A DNA stretch of 64,000 nt from Zasmidium citrigriseum (GCA_002786025.1 NHNW01000035.1:248001-312000), one strand, 5' to 3'. Shown: positions 32,075-43,510, counted from the first letter of the stretch. Notes: generated by a model not told the origin, from the sequence alone. Program-made: numbers and translations.

Positions 32075-32624
32075 CTGAAATAAGTAATGTCTTTTGCAGA
32101 GAGTCTCGCGAATCTTGCCCCCAAGCCAGAACATCTTCTGCGACTGTGGAGTCGCTTCGACGGCGACTACTTTAGTCCACTGTCGAAATCTCTTGTGCTG
32201 GCTTTGCTCTACATGGTTCATCTCGAGTTCTGGAGCACGGAATTTTCCCGGACGTACCGCAACGCTACGCCTTCGAACAAAACGCTGCAACGTTTCCTGC
32301 CCATGGCCGAATGGCAGTCTTGCCTCTGTCAAAAGTGCGGTCTCTCCTGGAACTTCACAGGATTCAAATATGGCATGTACCGGAGCACGGTAGACGATGC
32401 CACCACCCGAAAGGGTCGCAAGAAATGTCTCATGCTCGTATTGCACAAAGAAAAGCGGTTCGCTCATGACAGCTTCGCAGAGGGAGGCGATTATGGGACC
32501 CATTTGAGTCGAGAAGAGGAAGTAAAGGCCCAAGCCATGCATCGTCAATGCAAAAATGATTGGCGTGCTAGGGGAACTCGTTTGCAATGATGGTCTGATA
32601 AACTTGTTCATCTGATCCTCCCAC
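32075..32624. other. Ambiguous region with overlapping frames on both strands
   Basis: A 167-codon plus-strand frame (ATG 32087 to 32590) and a 190-codon minus-strand frame (32066-32638) overlap almost fully. The plus frame has some protein-like stretches (LLRLWSRFDGDYFSP) and begins next to a good splice acceptor (32091-32099). It may therefore be the real 3' part of the preceding gene, using a weak GTCGGT donor. I cannot decide from sequence alone. Confidence 0.35.
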
Positions 32625-33462
32625 TCATTCGTCATCAAGGCCAGATCTGGTTTCGCTCAACACGACACGGCGAGCCACGGGCTTCCGTGGCAAAGTACGC
32701 AGTGGCGTACCATCATACCCATTGCTAAGGTCTATCTCACTCTCATCGTCCACATAAGGATCTGGTCTGCTCGCTATTGGTCCAGACGGTCCAGTATGCC
32801 CATCTTGGCCAACTGGGCCAACTGGGCCAGGTGGGCCAGGTGGGCCAGGTCGACGTCTCCTGAAACACCACTTCTCCTTGAGAAAAGCCCAGACTATTAT
32901 TGCAACGACGATACCCACGGGCACTATGATCCCGATGACAATCCCTGCTATTGTGCCGCCGCTCAAGCCTTTGGAATTGTTCGAGGACAACAAGGAAGAG
33001 CCTGTAGTACTCGTGGACGTAGGCAAACCGTCGGTGGCTGTAGAGCCTGGCGATGAGCTGGGTGTTTCTTTCACTAGTCAGTCCAGGCAATATTGATTAG
33101 CTGCCCTCATATCGAAGGCACTTACGACTGCTTTGTACACCACCAGTAATGGACGCTGCCTGAACACCCGCTGTGCGACAGAGCTCGGAGAAGAGGCTCG
33201 AGGCTGTCGATGTCTCACCGTCGGTACATCCCGAAATACTGTACACGCTCGAGGTCATGGAGTTCAGTATCTCGGAATAATCTTTTTCGCACAAGCAGGC
33301 CGCAAACACAGCGGCAGGGTTGGCAACCTGGCAATTGGAGTAGAGTATGTCTGCCACGCCCAGAGCCGCTGTAAAGGGGCGTTGCACGCAAGATGGCGCC
33401 GTGCCATATCCGTCAACTGAGGTGACGTAGCTCGAGAATGCGAGGTTTCCGGTCGCTGTCAT
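32625..33462 (-). CDS. Single-span membrane protein, Cys-rich ectodomain and collagen-like tail, 261 aa
   Basis: Exons 33126-33462 and 32625-33073, 52-bp intron (GTAAGT...GACTAG). The ectodomain (about 1-112) has spaced cysteines (PSCVQRPF, SNCQVANP, ACLCEKDY, SGCTDGE, LCRTAGVQ) of a type common in fungal cell-wall-associated proteins, although no signal peptide is visible. A Ser/Thr/Pro-rich linker (about 113-140) leads to a strong membrane helix (GGTIAGIVIGIIVPVGIVVA). A basic stop-transfer RRRR follows, then seven Gly-X-Y triplets (GPPGPPGPVGPVGQDGHTGP) and a cytoplasmic tail. The layout suggests a wall or stress sensor-like protein, but no known sensor family is evident. Confidence 0.75.
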
Positions 33463-33955
33463 GATTGCTATTGTGTGTTGGAGGTTGTGAGAAAGACTGA
33501 GATTTCATGTTGACGGTAAGGAGTCGGAAGACGAACGTGACATGTCAAGTGCAGCGCGGCAGCCTCGTGGACAGCGCTTGAGCTGCGAGTACATCTAGAG
33601 CTCCAGATTCAGCCTCTTTCAAAGCCTCGACGACATTTCTACTTGGTTGGCGGAGATAATCCAGATTCAAAAAGCTGTTCGCAGCCATGTGATTCGGCCT
33701 GGCGTTTCGAAGGCGGTCTCCTAGCCACCGGTGTGGCCCAGCCGTTGTAGCTGCAAGCCATCGAGACATGTCACAAGTACCAGATACATCGTGCGTGCCA
33801 GCGAATGGTAGGTAGCAGCTGCGTCTGCTGTACTTCTTTCTTTGTCTTTCCCTGGGTCTTCGGTCGTCTCTCACGGTAGCATGAACGCCGAGTACGATCA
33901 TGCCGGCCTCATTGAAACTCTTTTGCATTATCACAAGCCGTATATTACACGACGT
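33463..33955. other. Intergenic region
   Basis: Promoter of the minus-strand membrane-protein gene and 3' side of the phospholipase gene. A 129-codon minus-strand frame (33545-33934) has no protein-like pattern. Confidence 0.4.
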
Positions 33956-35647
33956 CTACTGCCGATAACAGTACTTCCTAAAACAAGCCTCACAGCCCCT
34001 CGGCAGCCTATTCCCATCCTTATGCTTAATCGCACAAGCAAAACAAAACGGCCACTGCTTATCGCCATTCTGCCTCGCAATCGCATTGCCATTCTTCAAC
34101 ATCCCCTCCGTCTCAGCCCTGGAGTACTGGATCTTCAGCGTCGACTGGTTCGACGGGAACGTGTACTCTACGTTTGGCAAGTAGACAATGAAGATCGTCT
34201 CATTCGACCCACAGCCGAAGAACTGAGCTCGCTTGTTCAGACCTTTGGCAACGAAAGTGTCTGCATCGGGGATATAGGGCATCTTCGCCAGGCCAGCGGC
34301 TTTTGCGTTGAGATACGTCTGGTGGAGTTCCGTGCCGTTGGGGAAGTTGTCGTTTGTGTCGGCGGAGTTGTCGGATGTGATCAGGACGTCGACTTTCCGG
34401 CCAGGTTGGATGAAGGGCCAGATCGGGACATTTTGGCCTGCGATGCCGCCGTCGACTAAGGAGAGGATGGGGAGGTCCTTGACACGAGAGCTGCGCTGGT
34501 ACTTGTAGAACGGGTTTGGGTAGAGACCAAAGAGGTCTTTGAATTGCGGGCCTTTGGTGATGTTGACGAGGCCTTGGAGGAGGTTGGCCAGGGGCGAGTC
34601 GTTGGAGAGGAGAGGCTCAAGAGGTGCGCAGACGGATGTGAAGACGTCGCTGCTTGTACCGAAGACGTAGCCGATGTTGTCGTAGTGCTCGATACATTTC
34701 CCTGCTTGGGTTGGTCGGCCATTGGTTAGGTTGCTGCCCATGTACTTGGTCTGAGCGAATGCGGAGACGCCTCTGTCCCAAGAGCCGTACTCGTAGGGAT
34801 GGAACTCGTACTGAGTGGAGTTCACGGTGGGAGCGCACTGCCCGTCGTCGACGGCGAGAGCAGTCATGATTGGGTATGGCACGTTGAAGGAGCTGAAGTT
34901 GGAGAGTGTTGCAAGGCTCGATACGCGAATGTCGTCGCCGCCGTCGGGTCCGTAGAGAAGTCCGTAGGATAGCAGTCGGCCGTAGGAGTCCACGATGGTG
35001 TTGTCGAAACCAGCCTTGTCCTTGGCGATGAGGTCTGCCGTGATCTCGAGGTACTGGTCCGAGTTCATGACATTCGCTGGAATGAGGAAGGAGTTCTCGA
35101 AGGAGTCGTACCACAGTGCATCTCGAAGCGACGATACCGTCGGCCAGTTGTTGCCAGCTAGGGAGCTCAAGAACCATGCGCCGCCTGTGCAATGTCAGTG
35201 TCTAGACTGTCATCATCATCTGATAGTCAAACCTGATAGCCCAGACTCATAAGTCAGGCCCTGATAGATGCCACTCGTGCTGAAGTTACCATCGCGGCCA
35301 TCAAGTGCTTGCATAACACCAGCACCCTCCAGCAAGGCTCGGTAGCCGCCACCGCTCGAGGCGAGTGCCACTGATGGCAGAGAACTAGTACTGAAGCGTC
35401 CTTGATTCTTCAACCAGGCGGCCAGTCCAGCATCAGCTTTCGTCTTGCGAGAGTTGTAGTACTTGCTCTCGTCGGATCCGATACCATTCGCCGGCCTCAC
35501 CAGCGCGGTGTTTGGACACGAAGTGGGTACTGGCGCATAGTCGGCATCGAGCTCCAGTTGGCGTTCATCGAGCTGTTCAGCGGTCGGTGCAGCAAATGTG
35601 AGAGAATGAAGGGCGGTCAAGGAGAGTAGTAGCGAACGGACGACCAT
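33956..35647 (-). CDS. Secreted lysophospholipase / phospholipase B, 547 aa
   Basis: Hydrolyses acyl esters of (lyso)phospholipids outside the cell. Exons 35233-35647 and 33956-35184; the 48-bp intron (GTTTGA...GCACAG) splits the active-site region and rebuilds YESGLSGGAWFLSSLAGN with nucleophile Ser138 in GxSGG. The oxyanion Arg segment ALASSGGGYRALLEGAGVMQ and the catalytic Asp in LSLVDGGIAGQNVPIWP are present. A signal peptide (MVVRSLLLSLTALHSLTFA) starts the protein; many NxS/T sites and a Cys-rich C-terminus (CEACFRKYC) fit secreted fungal PLBs. There is no hydrophobic GPI tail, so it is probably released. Confidence 0.93.
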
Positions 35648-36590
35648 GTTGTCGGTGTTGTGGGTGTTTCCAGGTTGAGAAGATAGAAAGAAAGCTTGAC
35701 TGCGGATGAAGTTCCCTACCCATGACGACTTTACGAGGAACCGAAGTTAGGCCTGAGATATATTTCAGCCGGATCTTGGACGGTGTTGGTGCCGAGTTGC
35801 TGGTGCTCAGATCCGGGCTGGCCCTTCCTTGGCTATAGCGTGGATCAATGATAACTTGTCGCATTGCGTTGCGTGATGCTGCGACTCACAAGCCACGCAA
35901 CCATAGTCATCAGTTTCACGGATGTCTGCGATCCAATTGCCAGGCCATGTGAAAACTCTATTAGCATCTCGGTTGTCGTCGTGTGAAGGTGGTGGGCTTG
36001 TCTCATGCACGCCCAGACGCCTCATGGTACTTCGCCACCAGTGGGAAAAGACGGCAGACAAGTCTGGATTGAGGTGCTGCCGCGCATGACGGCGAGGCTG
36101 AAGCTTGAGCGGCGTGAACAGCTGCACAGTCGATGGCGTTTTTGAGATTCTGGAGGATGATTTCGAAACATGATTTGATGGATGAGAAGCTGGAAGAATC
36201 GGCCATCTGTAACGCGGTTGGAACGACCGTACTCATATGACGCGTTGACCATGGTGAGGCCGCGGAATGCAAGTAGACCAAAATCCACAGTTGCTGCTTC
36301 TCGAAGCGACAAAATAGGAAAAGTGAGGGAGTTGATGTAGATGTTGATCTCAGAGGCTTAGTCGACAAGTTGTCGCGATCTTTTGTTTTTGGATTCGAGA
36401 GCCGCCGATCACGTGCGACAATTTCACGTGCTGTGTAACCTTATCTCCCACCTGCTACAAGGTCAGGGGTCGGTAAGAAGGTGAGACCCCAGGTACTTGA
36501 GGCGAATCTTTGCTGGGTTTGCAAGCTTTGTCTTGCACAGCCACAAGTCGTCAGGAACAGTTGAGTGTTCCGCTATATCCACAGGTGAGC
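35648..36590. other. Intergenic region
   Basis: About 940 bp upstream of the phospholipase and downstream of the GH39-like gene. Minus-strand frames at 35807-36368 are short and unconvincing. No repeat or RNA gene seen. Confidence 0.45.
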
Positions 36591-38082
36591 CTAGTTGCCG
36601 ACCGCGAACTCCCATGCGTACGCCGTGGTCTTGTCAGTCTGATAGTATGGCAGCGAGATCGTGTTCCCGGAGTAAGAATGTCTGATGTATCCCAAATCCG
36701 TGGGAGCGTCCACCTTTCCATAATGTACGTCGTCTCCGACAGGGAACTTCCAGGTTCGGACATTTAGACTACCACTCGCTGGCAGACCCAATGCAGAGAG
36801 GTTGTTCATCGTCACGCTGTAGGTGCCCGTGGTTGGTGGCCTGACACCCATCAAGACTTTTGCGAAACCCCCTCCCACGGTAGCATAGGCATCGAACTTG
36901 CCGTCCGCCGACACACTGGATCCCACACGGTTGCCTGTCATGTTCTGTGCGTAGTACTTGTAGACCTGGTAGTCGCCATTAGGGAAGTAGCCAGTGCTCG
37001 CGTAGTCGTTTGGATTGGGTTTGGACAGGAGAGAAGCAGCCAAGTCGTGAAGCTGAGTCCCACCGAGCCAATTGCCACGAAGGCCAATGGCATTGTATCG
37101 CTCGAGCTGGGAGATCCAGAAAGCTGACCCTGCCGGAACTTCCTCGTCGAATATGGCGTACTCGTTGATGTTGACGGTCTTCAGTGGCAAGCCGTTCTGC
37201 TTAAGGATGTTGATGAGACCAGCGTACGATGTGGTCATGGAAGAACCATCGCCTGACTCTTCATGCCAGGCGTATTGGTCAGGAATTGAATTGTTCTTCT
37301 TTACGAAAGACGCCCAGCTTGTGAACCACTGGTTGTTGGGAACTGGTTGACCGGCGGTCGTTGGGCCGGAGATCTGAACGGTGCCTGCCTTGTATGCCGA
37401 GCTTGAATGTTGGTCAGTCTCGTTGCTCAGTATCCATACCCTGCCAATCAACACTCACCGAAGCTTGTAGAATCCACGTCCCCACATGGCTAGCCATTGG
37501 TCAATGCTGCGTCCCCAGAAGCCGCTTCCTTCGGGCTCGTTCCAGATGTCGATGATCAAGCTGCTTTGCATCTTGTTCTTGTTGATGTCTGCGATGACGG
37601 CTTTCAGAAAGCGGTCGTAACTCGACCAATCCCCGTTGTCGCCCGGTCCAGCACATGAAGAGTTCTGGGTTGTGTCAAAGCCCCACAGATCGTGCAGCAT
37701 CAACACAAAGGAGCCTCCATGCACTCGAGTCAGCTGGTAGTTGCTCAGCGCACTGGCAAATCTTTGCTGTATCAACGTCAGCCAACTCAAACGTAATGTC
37801 GAAAGTGGCTCTGCAAACCTCGTATCCAGCCTGCCCGTAGCACCACCCAGAGCCAACCTGAGCGCCGGCAGCTCTTCCATAGTTGAAGCCGAAGCCGGAG
37901 AGAAGATCCGATGGAATCTGCGCTTGGTTGTCGGGCAGACCGTACAGGATTCCCGAGGCCAGATGCTTTGGAGAGCCTGTGTTGTTGCCGAAGTTGATGG
38001 TTGGGCCAGCAGCATCCCTACTATGCAAGACTGTGGCTGTAGCCGCAGCAGTCAATGCTAGGAGGGAAAGTGCAGAATTCAT
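36591..38082 (-). CDS. Secreted glycoside hydrolase, GH39-like, 460 aa
   Basis: Exons 37819-38082, 37459-37766 and 36591-37401, with 52- and 57-bp introns that have CTGAC branch sites. A signal peptide (MNSALSLLALTAAATATV) leads to a TIM-barrel-type catalytic domain. IIDIWNEPEGSGFW carries the presumptive acid/base Glu (NEP), and TVNINEYAIFDEEVPAGSAF the presumptive nucleophile Glu. A beta-sandwich-like C-terminal region follows (GTYSVTMNNLSALGLPASGS). I recall this type annotated as GH39 in filamentous fungi; another clan GH-A family is possible. It is the outermost minus-strand member of a likely sugar-use cluster, and its upstream region has a CCG-N3-CGG site at 38277. Confidence 0.82.
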
Positions 38083-38747
38083 CCTGATATATGGGATCCG
38101 GTGATTGATGTTTGGATATTGCTGGGTTAGTTGTCGAAGGATGCAAGCACTACCATGGTCTTTAAATCTCCGCTTCTAGGAGAGCTCTCCATTGAGGCAG
38201 CATCTTCCGTCATGCGTAGCCTCTGGGTGGAGCAACCCAATTGTTCCGGTGGGATACCGTGTAAACAACTTCCTTTCCGGAGCGGAAGAACCATCATCAA
38301 ACCTACTCCACAATGCAGTAGTGCCCCATGTTTGCGGGGTAATACGAGAGTATTAGTCGGTCAAGGTGAGTGAACAAACATCGTATTGCGGCAGAAGGCG
38401 ATGTGTGTTGAACGTCCTCTTTCGTGGGTAGTTTAGCACTGGTTCCTGGGACATTGTTCCACCCGAAAGCACTCAGAACAGGACATAGAAATCTTGCGGC
38501 GACATGGATGATGGAAGTGATGCCCAGAATGAAAATGGTATGGATGGTCAAAGGCAAGTTCAAGTTCACGAAGGAATCAAGAACGACTGGCTAAATTGAC
38601 TTTCGGAAAAGCCGCTTGGAGGTCTGTGCGCAATTGCCGACGGGATTCTCGACCGTCTACGAACTCTCGTGTACATCAACAACCATCGAACACCCTCCTC
38701 GACCAACTCTTTCGGGCATGACAATGACAATAATCGCGGTTGACACG
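38083..38747. other. Intergenic region with GH39-like promoter
   Basis: Promoter of the minus-strand GH39-like gene and 3' UTR of the transporter. Contains the CCG-N3-CGG site listed separately. The CTCC/GGAG-rich stretch 38150-38300 is otherwise plain. Confidence 0.45.
38277..38285. promoter_or_regulatory. Candidate binuclear-cluster site CCG-GAG-CGG
   Basis: An everted repeat of CCG half-sites with 3-bp spacing, 195 bp upstream of the GH39-like start. Identical architecture occurs at 40777 and 43530 in the other two promoter regions of the cluster. Confidence 0.5.
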
Positions 38748-40585
38748 TCAGTCACGCTTCACTCGCTCTCCCACGGCCGCGTATGGATCAACCTCAGTCT
38801 TGGCGAACTTGCGAGCGGCTATTTTGGCGTTGAACAGGAGGTCAAGCTCCTCGTATGAGCGGTTTTGTGTCTCTGGCAGTCGGAAGAATGTCCATACGAA
38901 GCATAACGCACAGGTTCCTGCCCAGAAAAGCGCGGTCTTGCCTTGCCAGTTCGCGTTTCCTGGATTGACCATGTACGGTTCGATCACATTCCCGATGATC
39001 TGGGAGATGTAGTATGCCATTCTCGACAGGCAGACTGATTTGTTCCGAAGCCTAACTGCTGAAGTCTCGGAAATGATGGCGTAGCAGACGGGTCTGCCAA
39101 GTGAGAAAACGGAAGGTCAGCACATGTGTCAAGTGTTATCGGGCAGGCCTTCATCTCTTACCCGACTGTGAGATAATAGATCAACAACCAGACCACCACG
39201 AAACCAGCTTGAGTGTAACTGGAGGCACTCCCCTGCCAAGCGGCAGCGACGATACCGGTGATCAACAGGCAGACTGTCAGAAGCCCGAGGCCCCAAACAT
39301 ACAGCGTCCTTCGGCCAAAGCGGCTTATCAGGAACCAAGAAAGGATCGTTCCAATGGACGCTAGACCAAGCCCGCCAACGCTGAACTTGAAAGCGTTCGA
39401 AGACGAGAGCCCGGCTGAAGATGTTAGCAGTTGTCTCCGAATGCATCTATCATGATCTCTGCCGCTCACCTTGAAGAAAAAAGTATGCCGGCGTTCCGCC
39501 CAATGGAGACCCGCACCAGATCTGCGATGCAAAAGCCATACACACGATTTCAGTCCTTCGGAGGTCCACACCTTTGAAGCAGTTCCAATAGCTGGTTCCA
39601 GACTGCGTTTCTGCCTCAATCATATTTGTATGTTGGATCAATGCAAGGGTATCTTCGGGTCGCGTCGAGGTCTTGTTCGATGCGAGCCGGCGGATTGAAC
39701 GAGTTGCTTCATCGATCTTGCCTTTGCTAACCAACCACCACGGCGATTCCGGACAGAACCAGATGATGGCAAACAGCGGAAGTGGGAAGACCCACTGGAT
39801 GCCAAATGGTATGCGATATGCCCACTGGGAGGTGTTTGTTGCAAAGCCCTCCAACACGCCGGCGGCCACCAGCTGTCCAAAGGCCCAGCAGAGGTTTACA
39901 TATGTCGTCAGGAAAGGTCTCAATGTCAAGGAACTGGACTTGGTTAGCTGGTGGGCATGCCGTCTCGGTTGTCAGTCTTGACTTACCAAACCTCGGACGC
40001 AAAAGCCGGTGCCATGGTTGCGAAAACTCCCCATGGAATTCCACAGAGGATAAGACCGGCTAAGATCATGCCGAGTGATGTCGCAAAGAACAGGAGGAAG
40101 ATGAAGGCAGTGATGGCGACCAGGGATACGAGCAGAACTCGGCGGTACCCGAACTTATGCGTCAACCACCCATTCAAGAAGGCACCCAGGAGAGCACCGA
40201 TGGTTGGCGCAATGCCCAGTGCTGATTGCCATGGAGCCGGGATTTGGTATGATTTGTTGGATGGGAGGTAGGAGCCGTAACGCTCTGCGAAGGCCGGCTG
40301 GGCGAAAAGCGATGTCACCAAAACGATGTCGTATCCTTCCATGATGCTAGAACCGGGTCAGCAACTGTTCAGTGGCTATGGAGATTGACATAGTGTGGCA
40401 TACATCGCGGTGGACACTGCGACCGACCAGAGGACAGCCCTCGGCTCACTCTTCAACGCTTGCCATACAGTCTGGGAATGTTCTTCAGCAGCGGCATGGT
40501 GAGCTGCCTCCTCTTTGAAACCGTCTGTTGACAACTCTTCGACGTGCATTGGTACTCCAACTTCGGCCTCCTTTTCGAAGTCCAT
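38748..40585 (-). CDS. MFS sugar transporter, maltose/alpha-glucoside permease type, 534 aa
   Basis: Proton-coupled uptake of oligosaccharides at the plasma membrane. Five exons (40404-40585, 39987-40346, 39470-39933, 39162-39414, 38748-39093); introns of 53-68 bp keep the frame and rebuild STAIIMEGYD, ASEVCSLTLR, FLQAGLSSS and YLTVGPVCYAIISE. Family marks: the acidic N-terminus, MEGYD, HKFGYRRVLL, PESPWWLVSKGKIDEATRSI, ISRFGRRTLYVWG and PETQNRSYEELDLLF near the C-terminus, as in MAL-type permeases. Twelve helices are expected. It is divergent from the regulator gene, with only 282 bp between starts. Substrate not proven; with a GH31 neighbour an alpha-linked oligosaccharide such as isoprimeverose or maltose-like sugar is likely. 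Confidence 0.92.
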
Positions 40586-40867
40586 CTCGATTGCAAAGTT
40601 TGAAGTCGAAGGTGGAGAAAGAGATGCGAAGTGTTCGAACAACGGAACGAAACTACCAGTCTAACCTGGAGAGTGGAGATCGACCACGGGTTAATGTATG
40701 GTTCTCACGTGGCAGTAAGGTTACGGCATCCCACCCCCACAAAGGCTGATGGTTCATTGCACTTAGCCTGAATCCCCCGCTGCGGAGCATAGAAGTTCGA
40801 GACCCTCCCACAGTCGTTCCGGTATTGCCTCTCGCAACGAAGAACGACCTCGCCATTCTTGACCGAG
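40586..40867. promoter_or_regulatory. Divergent promoter, transporter / regulator
   Basis: 282 bp between opposite start codons. Contains a CCG-CTG-CGG site (40777-40785), CCCCAC at 40735-40740 (the complement fits the CreA/Mig1 consensus SYGGRG) and CACGTGG near 40707. This predicts sugar-specific activation plus carbon repression acting on both genes at once. Confidence 0.6.
40777..40785. promoter_or_regulatory. Candidate binuclear-cluster site CCG-CTG-CGG
   Basis: Same CCG-N3-CGG layout as the sites at 38277 and 43530. It lies 83 bp upstream of the regulator's own ATG, which would allow autoregulation. Confidence 0.55.
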
Positions 40868-43510
40868 ATGCCCGGAACGCCTCAAATTAGCAATACCTGT
40901 CTGCATTGCCAAAGAACCTTCATCAGACCGGAACACTTACGACGCCACATTCTTTCCGTGCATGATGAGCGAGGCACGGTTTTCCGGTGCGGAGACTGCG
41001 GCAAGACCTTTAATCGAGCGGACAGCTGCCGCCGGCACGAGCAGAGTCATCGAAGGGAGCAAGATTCCGTCAGTGCCATGACGAGAAGTGGAGAACGCGT
41101 ACGAAAGGCCTGTCGAAATTGCGCCAAAGCGAGGACCAAATGTTCCGGTGGCGACTCCTGCTCACGCTGTCATGCAAGAACTCTCACGTGTACGTATGCA
41201 CAGAGGCCCGTTCGGCAACGTATGTGCCAGACCCAAAGGCCACCTCGCGATCGTGGACCTGGATCGGGGCCAGAACACGAAGGAGAAGATCACGCAACGT
41301 CTATTGCGACTGCCTTTCCGCGGCCAACAACTATCGAAGAAGACGCTCAACCTCTCGAAATACCTATTGTAGCCAATCCTGAGCTGCCGTCTCATACCAA
41401 CAACGCCGAGCTGACGGCTCATGGCTTTGACGACACTTTCAACTGGAGCGACAGCATCAATTGGCTGCCAGTAGCCGACAATGTCGATTTCTCGCTCCTT
41501 TTCGAGGCCGGCCTCGAGCCTGGTGTTCAAGAGAATTGGCAGCCCGTCACTCCAAACACCTCGCAACCATCGCGTCACAACGAGCACGATTCACGTGATA
41601 GCTCTGATGACGATACATCTCCTGCCGAACAAGCCCTGTCGCTGTACGCCGATGGGCGAGGGGGTCGTCGATCACTTTTGACCGTTCCTAAATCCCCGCG
41701 GAGTTCGCACGTCGACGACGATGATGCATTGGCGCCAGTTCTTGAGTTTCCCATAAGAACGACATCACCATTGACTACTCGGCTCAATGGGTCTGTCTTG
41801 GACTCGAAGACATATGAAGTTCTCGTCGAACGTTTCCAACTTCTTTGTACTGGCCGATTCTTATACGGAAAAGCATTCAAGAGTGCGGCGTTTCCAACGC
41901 TCGAACATCTCAACCATTTCCTTGGCCTCTATCTATGCCACTTCCATTCTGACCTGCCTCTTGTTCACCAAAGTACGTGGTCGGATCGTACAGCACCATG
42001 GATTCTGGTCCTTGCGGCAGCCACCATCGGAGCTGGCTATGATCATGGGCCCGATTCATCTCAGACCATGTCGGCTTTTCGAGAGTTCCTACGGCGAGCT
42101 GTGCGTTGGCATCTTGAGGTGCAAACTGACTGCGACCCTCTGCCCCTGGCACAAGCGTCGCTTCTGCATGCCATTTCGCAGCTCGTTAATACGTCTGGTA
42201 CCTCTGCCAGTGCCAGTCGACATGACCTTGAACTCGCAATGGAATCGTACGAAACCAATGTCGTCTTATTCTCACCGGACCAGATCGATCTGTCACAGCC
42301 TTTGCTGAAATGGCAAGCCTGGATAGCTCAAGAGAGTCACATTCGCCTCATCTGGACCGCGTGGCTTGTACAGGCAATTTCTACTTGGACCAGCTCTCAA
42401 AAACGGCATGTAGCGCTGCCAGATCAACGTCTGACGCTGCCGTGCGAGACGGCTCTATGGGATGCGTCGAGCTTGGATGCCTGGATCACATGTTTGTCTA
42501 CGACTCGGTCATCTGGCAATCTAGCCTCAGCGCTTCAGTCACTCTTCGTCAAAAACCTCATTCCTTCACCACTCGACAACTTTGGCGAAGTCCTACTGAC
42601 TTACGCGATCTTAGCTCGGACAGATGAGGTTGCCCAAGCGACTCAACAGCCTTTGCATGCTTGGAGTCCTGCCCCTGGGGTTGACCTAGGAGCCGATGAA
42701 GACGATTCTATTGCACCAGAAAATGGCCCAATCTGGCTGCCAGCCAATCCACGGTTCGCTGCATGGCGCAACAGTGCGTGCGACTCTCTGGACGTCCTAC
42801 ATTGGAGAGCCAACGGCAACGTTGCGATGAATCACGGATCAGAAGCACCCTTGATTCTGCACTTGCATTTGTCACGGCTACTACTGCTCTGTCCGTACAG
42901 AGAGTTCCTGGACCTAGCATCTCAGCTCAAGAGACGACCCCAAACCACATATCGAGAGCTACCAACAGCCGCGCAGCTTGACGAGAGCATCCTGCGATGG
43001 CTGACGATGGACGATCACAAAGGCCGATTGAGCCTGGTCCATGCCGGTGCGCTGTTCTGGCATCTTCGAAGGTACGCAAGAGGCCACTTCTACGAGCCCT
43101 TCTCCGTCTACCTAGCAACCCTCATGATCTGGGTATATGGTGTCTATCTCCCACAAGTTCGCGGCAATCTCATCCGCATCAAGGAAATGAACGCCGCGTG
43201 TCGATCGCAGAGACTGCACCAGACTGGTCAGTCTAGACCGAGTGAAAGCAGCAGCGAGGGTGAAGATGATCTGACACCCAAGAACATCCTGCTTGATCGG
43301 CCAATTGATGATGAGATGGTACAGACATTCGTTCGACGCGGACATGCTATGCAAGCTGACATGTCCGGAGCGGGGGATATCTGCTTGTCGAGTTCGCAAA
43401 AGGTGATATTGCAAGAGGGTATAAAACTGTTGAGAAGATCTCAGTACAAAGCGTCTGGGCAGAGCCAAACGTATCGCTCGATTTTGCAGCGAATGCTTCA
43501 ATTTGGCTGA
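40868..43510 (+). CDS. Transcription factor with two C2H2 fingers and a Zn2Cys6 cluster, 880 aa
   Basis: Single exon. Residues ~9-60 hold two C2H2 fingers (CLHCQRTFIRPEHLRRHILS, then FRCGDCGKTFNRADSCRRHE). Residues ~80-115 hold a fungal binuclear cluster (RKACRNCAKARTKCSGG..CSRCHARTLTC). The middle region (FLGLYLCHFHSDLPLVHQST, EFLRRAVRW, WIAQESHIRLIWTAWLVQAI) fits the fungal-specific regulatory domain. Combined C2H2 plus Zn2Cys6 factors are known in filamentous fungi. It sits between and divergent from the transporter and immediately upstream of GH31, so it is the likely pathway-specific regulator. The start is the first ATG in the frame. Confidence 0.9.
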   Translation: MPGTPQISNTCLHCQRTFIRPEHLRRHILSVHDERGTVFRCGDCGKTFNRADSCRRHEQSHRREQDSVSAMTRSGERVRKACRNCAKARTKCSGGDSCSRCHARTLTCTYAQRPVRQRMCQTQRPPRDRGPGSGPEHEGEDHATSIATAFPRPTTIEEDAQPLEIPIVANPELPSHTNNAELTAHGFDDTFNWSDSINWLPVADNVDFSLLFEAGLEPGVQENWQPVTPNTSQPSRHNEHDSRDSSDDDTSPAEQALSLYADGRGGRRSLLTVPKSPRSSHVDDDDALAPVLEFPIRTTSPLTTRLNGSVLDSKTYEVLVERFQLLCTGRFLYGKAFKSAAFPTLEHLNHFLGLYLCHFHSDLPLVHQSTWSDRTAPWILVLAAATIGAGYDHGPDSSQTMSAFREFLRRAVRWHLEVQTDCDPLPLAQASLLHAISQLVNTSGTSASASRHDLELAMESYETNVVLFSPDQIDLSQPLLKWQAWIAQESHIRLIWTAWLVQAISTWTSSQKRHVALPDQRLTLPCETALWDASSLDAWITCLSTTRSSGNLASALQSLFVKNLIPSPLDNFGEVLLTYAILARTDEVAQATQQPLHAWSPAPGVDLGADEDDSIAPENGPIWLPANPRFAAWRNSACDSLDVLHWRANGNVAMNHGSEAPLILHLHLSRLLLLCPYREFLDLASQLKRRPQTTYRELPTAAQLDESILRWLTMDDHKGRLSLVHAGALFWHLRRYARGHFYEPFSVYLATLMIWVYGVYLPQVRGNLIRIKEMNAACRSQRLHQTGQSRPSESSSEGEDDLTPKNILLDRPIDDEMVQTFVRRGHAMQADMSGAGDICLSSSQKVILQEGIKLLRRSQYKASGQSQTYRSILQRMLQFG

